A stretch of DNA of 38,554 bases from Chlamydiia bacterium (GTDB taxonomy: Bacteria; Chlamydiota; Chlamydiia; Chlamydiales; Rhabdochlamydiaceae). Positions within the stretch are counted from its first letter, which is position 1. Every line of letters starts with the position of its first letter. A model generated the notes under the pieces. The model saw nothing but the letters and a program-made list of their open reading frames with translations, ran no database searches and was not told where the DNA came from. The stretch covers positions 1 to 38,554 of the forward strand of contig JAJPIB010000076.1 of NCBI GenBank assembly GCA_021324995.1, read 5' to 3'. The position numbers were made by a program, and so were the translations under genes. Below, in pieces: positions 35,119 through 38,554 of the stretch.

Positions 35119-36585
35119 CTACTTTGGCGTTTTCACAGCACTCGTCCCATGAATCAGCTTCTTTAAGTAAGGAACTAGGAGAAAACTCAAAATGGCAAGC
35201 ACAAGAGCAAACGAGCCGTAAATGAAAAAAGCTTTGTCATAAATGGCCAGCGACGCTAACGGAGTTGTTTTTGCAGGGACAGAAGCAAGCGTTGCCAGCC
35301 CCCCTCCGATCGCAAAGGCCGCCGCTTGCGTCAGAAACCAGACACCCATCATCAGCCCCACCAGATGTTTCGGACTGAGAACAGTAATCATCGAGAGCCC
35401 AATCGGCGAAAGCAGTAATTCTCCAATTGTCTGGAGAAAATAACTTCCTGCGAGCCAATAAGAAGAAGTTTGCCCATCTTGTCCAAAATACATCCCCCCA
35501 AATCCTAGAAAGTAAAAGCCAAGCGCCATGAACAATACCCCAAAGGAGAATTTGACAGGCGTCGACGGATTGCTTTTCTTTTTATTCAGCGAAATCCAAA
35601 GGCGGCTCAAAATGGGACTGAGAAGAACAATGAAAAAGGGATTGAAGAATTGGGTGAATTCCGCATCGATGGTAAACCCTAGAAATTGAGGCATCATATT
35701 GCGGTCGGCATAAAGCATCAGCGATGTGAAGGTTTGGTTATAGATCGCCCAAAAGCCTACAGAGATCAAAATGAGAACCAAACAAGCGATCATTTTATTG
35801 CGCTGGGCCGGCTTTTCCTTAAGCAAATAGTAAATCACGACAAGCAAAATAACCAAGGAAGCAATCGCCAAAAGCACATCCGTCTCTTTAGGGAAGCGGA
35901 AGAGGAACATCATGGCCCCAATACAGGCGATCACACCGATGTAGAACAGAGAATAAAATTTGACTGCCTCTTTCCTCGCGTGGAGAGGGCTCATCGGAGG
36001 AAGAGCTCCGCTGGATCTTAAGCGTGATTTGCCGACAATGAATGTCACAAGCCCAATCGCCATGCCGAATGCAGCGATCAAAAAGCCGCTGTGCCAACCG
36101 TATTTATTGACAAGATATCCCGTGAATAGAGGTGGAAGCAAAGAGCCGATGTTGATTCCCATATAGAAAAGCGTAAAGCCCCCATCTCTGCGCGCATCGC
36201 CCGGACGATAGAGGTCCCCAACAATGCTCGAGACATTCGGTTTGAACAGGCCATTGGCAACAATGATCACGCTTAAGCCTAAAAAGAAAAAGCGCGTCCC
36301 AGGAATCGCTGTGATCAAATAGCCAAGGGTAAGCAGCGCTCCACCGATGATGATCGCACGCTGAAACCCGAGATATTTATCCGCGAGGTATCCTCCCAGG
36401 ACGGGAGTCAGATAAAGCATGGCGCTGAAAGCTCCGTAAAGCAGATAGGCTTTATCATCTGTCATCAGCAGAGCTTTGGTCATGTAAAGAATGATGATGG
36501 TCTGCAGAGTATAAAAGCCAAACCGCTCCCACAACTCTGTGAAAAATAACAAATACAAACCGCGCGGCTGCTTATCCTGACTCAT
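35119..36585 (-). CDS. POT-family proton-dependent oligopeptide transporter
   Basis: The 488-residue inner-membrane protein imports di- and tripeptides with protons. The family signature is FFTELWERFGFYTLQTII near the N-terminus (ExxERF followed by an aromatic). The second, LFYMGINIGSLLPP, lies in the fifth helix region, and about 14 hydrophobic segments follow along the length. I chose the ATG at 36585 because GAGG lies five bases upstream; a frame extending to 36639 adds 18 residues without a good ribosome site. Peptide import fits an amino-acid-scavenging intracellular life. A family C palindrome lies past its stop. Confidence 0.92.
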   Translation of the reverse strand: MSQDKQPRGLYLLFFTELWERFGFYTLQTIIILYMTKALLMTDDKAYLLYGAFSAMLYLTPVLGGYLADKYLGFQRAIIIGGALLTLGYLITAIPGTRFFFLGLSVIIVANGLFKPNVSSIVGDLYRPGDARRDGGFTLFYMGINIGSLLPPLFTGYLVNKYGWHSGFLIAAFGMAIGLVTFIVGKSRLRSSGALPPMSPLHARKEAVKFYSLFYIGVIACIGAMMFLFRFPKETDVLLAIASLVILLVVIYYLLKEKPAQRNKMIACLVLILISVGFWAIYNQTFTSLMLYADRNMMPQFLGFTIDAEFTQFFNPFFIVLLSPILSRLWISLNKKKSNPSTPVKFSFGVLFMALGFYFLGFGGMYFGQDGQTSSYWLAGSYFLQTIGELLLSPIGLSMITVLSPKHLVGLMMGVWFLTQAAAFAIGGGLATLASVPAKTTPLASLAIYDKAFFIYGSFALVLAILSFLLVPYLKKLIHGTSAVKTPK

Positions 36586-36782
36586 GGCTACCTCGTTGAA
36601 TCCCCTGTGTCTATATCTCTTTTCAGGAATTTCAAGCAAAAAATATTTTAAGATAAAAACTTAGAAAGGACCGTGTTTCATACGTCGAAAATACAGCATT
36701 TTGTGTCTGCGTTTCCTGTTGGCTTTGTTAAGCTTCAGCCTGCCACGAAAAAAATTATTTTAAACTAAATGATTTTTATAAG

Positions 36783-36810
36783 TTACAAATATAAACACTA
36801 TTATTATAAT
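36783..36810 (+). promoter_or_regulatory. Candidate promoter of the 36844-38082 gene
   Basis: TTACAA (36783-36788) and a perfect TATAAT (36805-36810) are 16 bases apart, giving a leader of about 27 bases. This is the best sigma-70-like match noted in the window. The surrounding stretch to the POT gene is AT-rich and contains no gene. Confidence 0.6.
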
Positions 36811-36843
36811 AGTTAAATTAATGTCAATTTACGAGTTTATAAA

Positions 36844-38082
36844 ATGATAAGTCTGAAACAACAAATTCATTCGCATTCTGTTCATGTGGCAATACAGGAA
36901 ACCTTAAGTCGTGATACGGTTTTACTCGATCTCACAGATTCCATTTTTCAGAAATTCAAAAACTATATTGAAGACATTCCACTTACAGCGCTCCCCTTTA
37001 ACCAGGATGAAATAGAATTCGTGAATGGTGTCATTGATAAATTCAAACTCGATCTCGATTTAGTCCCTAGAAATCATGAGGATCGCGAAGAAACAACCCT
37101 TCATCCCAAAATTCAAAAGTTTCTAGATGAATTTTCTCGATTCGACCCCAAGCAAAAAGCTGTCTTAACCCAAAATTTGTCGAATACAAAATATAAAAAT
37201 CATCCGATTTATTATTTCCTGCCCTCTTTTCTTCTTTCCAGATCCTACCCTGAATTAAAAGAATACATCAATTACCGGGACCCTAGTGTTGAGAGAATTC
37301 TCACCCCCAAGGGAATTTGCCATGCCATGGATTTGAGAGCTTCGGAAGGAAAATTATCATCGAATGTCGAGCGTATTGCATGTGAAAATGTCGATGTTCT
37401 GAAAGTTGAACTTCAAAAACTAAGCGAAAATCTAGATAAAATCCAAAAACTTTTCCTCGTGCAGATGGACCAAACAGAATCGATGCGAGGAGATCATACC
37501 ATACCCATCTTTATCCACAGACAATCTCAAAAAAATCCAGAAGATATCATCATCACAGATAGCGCCGGGACATCACAAAAATTCTTGGATATGATGGCAA
37601 GATTCGTTCATACATTACTTCCAAAAGCCGACATTAGAGGTGTTGCACTAGCAAGACAAGCCAACTTTCACTCTTGCTTCCAGTTTGCACTCAACGACGC
37701 TCAATTCATTTGTGAAAATCCTCAGGAATTTCTTTCCTTTGTTAAGTCCCAAGAACCCAATCAATTACCCAATGCGCCTTACAAAACTTTCGGCGAACTT
37801 CCTCCGAAGATGATGAAGCTCAGTCAAACCACTTATTGTCTGAAAAAGATTCTTAGCGAGCCTCAGTTTCATGATCTGGCTGAACATATAAATCGCAAGA
37901 GGTTCTTAATTCTGTCAGAAGATCAAGGAAGTGATTCTAACCCCTCTTCTGGCATTCAGGAGTGGATACAAAAAGGGTGCCTCATCACTGATAGGCAGCT
38001 AAATAGATCGACGAACGTTTATGCCAACCATCTCTTCGCAAAAATTGAACGCCAAATTCTCGAAAAGATCTTTAGCCATTAG
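36844..38082 (+). CDS. Unrecognised protein with candidate YopJ/clan CE cysteine-enzyme core
   Basis: I cannot assign this 412-residue protein to a family with certainty. It has no signal peptide or membrane segment. Residues 216-285 resemble the YopJ (clan CE) catalytic core in order and spacing. His218 sits in GDHTIPIFI, Asp239 in IIITDSAG (21 residues on), and Cys278 in NFHSCFQFALNDA (39 further). YopJ itself has His-Glu-Cys with similar spacing, and its cysteine is followed by a comparable FAL-type helix. Such enzymes are host-directed acetyltransferases, deubiquitinases or proteases. The N-terminal 200 residues are helical. No ribosome binding site is obvious, but a good promoter lies just upstream. 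The family call is inference. Confidence 0.65.
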   Translation: MISLKQQIHSHSVHVAIQETLSRDTVLLDLTDSIFQKFKNYIEDIPLTALPFNQDEIEFVNGVIDKFKLDLDLVPRNHEDREETTLHPKIQKFLDEFSRFDPKQKAVLTQNLSNTKYKNHPIYYFLPSFLLSRSYPELKEYINYRDPSVERILTPKGICHAMDLRASEGKLSSNVERIACENVDVLKVELQKLSENLDKIQKLFLVQMDQTESMRGDHTIPIFIHRQSQKNPEDIIITDSAGTSQKFLDMMARFVHTLLPKADIRGVALARQANFHSCFQFALNDAQFICENPQEFLSFVKSQEPNQLPNAPYKTFGELPPKMMKLSQTTYCLKKILSEPQFHDLAEHINRKRFLILSEDQGSDSNPSSGIQEWIQKGCLITDRQLNRSTNVYANHLFAKIERQILEKIFSH

Positions 38083-38089
38083 TCAGTTA

Positions 38090-38255
38090 TATATTGCTGA
38101 CGCTTGAAAGCTGCAGAATTTTGCAAGGAAGCGGCGCAAATTTTTGTGTCTGGAGCAAGTGACCATTGCCGAAGAGACAAGGCACGGGTGAAGACCAAAA
38201 ATTGACTGCCAAGCGGACGAAGCAAAAACTCCAACTTTCAAGCGTCAGCAGTATA
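38090..38255. repeat. TATA-bounded palindromic repeat, family C, copy 2
   Basis: It begins TATATTGCTGACGCTTGAAA and ends CTTTCAAGCGTCAGCAGTATA, with terminal inverted repeats of about 20 bases. The interior matches 34926-35092 on the other strand with few differences. It starts eight bases after the stop of the preceding gene. Together with the next two repeats it fills the 472-bp end of the window, which holds no gene. Confidence 0.88.
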
Positions 38256-38390
38256 CACCCAACGCAACTGAAATTTGCCTTAGTGCGAAGTTAAATTCCC
38301 GCGATGGGCGCGGTTGAATCATTGCCCTAGAAATAGAGATTAGATTCGATTGTCATATCTCGGAGCTTTGTGTTTCCAAAAAATTCATGC
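38252..38390. repeat. Degenerate family A palindromic repeat
   Basis: Starting at the TATA shared with the previous element, it reads TATACACCCAACGCAACTGA, then CCCGCGATGGGCGCG, TAGAAATAGAGATTAGATTC and GGAGCTTTG. The same blocks appear in the same order in the reverse complement of 27087-27250. The right arm is eroded beyond about 38370. The interval to 38448 shows nothing recognisable. Confidence 0.65.
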
Positions 38391-38448
38391 CATCATTATG
38401 TAGTCAAGTAAAAATTGACGCATCCAAATTATTCATTCGCGAAAGGCA

Positions 38449-38554
38449 TATACCGAAAAAAACTGAAGAATCGGGAAAAAGCATTTTTCAACCACCCGCG
38501 AACAAGGTTCGCTAGAGATCACAGAGCTCACAGAGGGGGATTAAATTTTAAATC
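38449..38554. repeat. Terminal inverted repeat, right copy (106 bp)
   Basis: This is the exact reverse complement of bases 1-106, starting at TATA and reading TATACCGAAAAAAACTGAAG inward from the edge side. It is cut by the window end. The identity stops precisely at the TATA on both sides. Confidence 0.9.

Overview
The window looks like a contig from a Chlamydiales bacterium outside Chlamydiaceae, of the amoeba- or animal-associated kind (Parachlamydia/Waddlia-like). Three things support this. Several gene blocks keep the order I remember from Chlamydia trachomatis: acpP-fabG-fabD-fabH divergent from recR-bamA-skp-lpxD, near pdhA-pdhB-pdhC; dnaQ-like, msbA, accA, L,D-transpeptidase and HU; and groEL-groES next to pepF. 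The proteins read like chlamydial orthologues. Host-interaction-type proteins are scattered between the housekeeping genes: an F-box protein, two eukaryote-like kinases and a candidate clan CE cysteine enzyme. The exact genus is inference.

Layout. 1-700: a terminal repeat, a palindromic repeat and a 5'-truncated gene remnant. 745-3911 (minus): the fatty-acid synthesis operon fabH-fabD-fabG-acpP. 4087-10241 (plus): recR, then the outer-membrane and lipid A set bamA-skp-lpxD, then a CorA-type transporter. 10385-15003 (minus): a small lipoprotein, pdhA-pdhB-pdhC and an unrecognised protein with internal repeats. 15291-18526 (plus): two paralogous kinase-like genes. 18494-20242: a secreted PLD-type nuclease (minus), a DnaQ-like exonuclease and CsaA (plus). 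20239-26853 (minus): L,D-transpeptidase-accA-msbA, HU, tyrS and a small charged protein. 27273-31313: a NIF3-like protein (minus), rpiA and a DUF151 protein (plus), then pepF-ptsH (minus). 31508-33661: a CIRCE operator and groES-groEL with a clear terminator. 33731-38082: an AsmA-like protein, an F-box protein, a POT peptide transporter and a candidate YopJ/clan CE effector.

The most unusual feature is a population of palindromic, MITE-like repeats in the intergenic spaces, many starting and ending in TATA. They include a 96-bp element with perfect 43-bp arms between pepF and groES, and several pairs of copies that differ mainly in their centres. They have affected genes. One copy supplies the corA stop codon. 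One abuts a gene that has lost its start. Two collapsed copies are translated as near-identical peptides inside the 343-residue protein at 10385-11416. The window ends are exact inverted copies of a 106-bp repeat, most simply explained by an assembly break in a multicopy repeat.

How the genes work together: the core genes cover type II fatty-acid synthesis (acpP, fabG, fabD, fabH, accA), lipid A and outer-membrane biogenesis (lpxD, bamA, skp, an MsbA-like exporter), pyruvate dehydrogenase, envelope crosslinking (L,D-transpeptidase) and protein folding (groES-groEL). No tRNA, rRNA or CRISPR array was seen.
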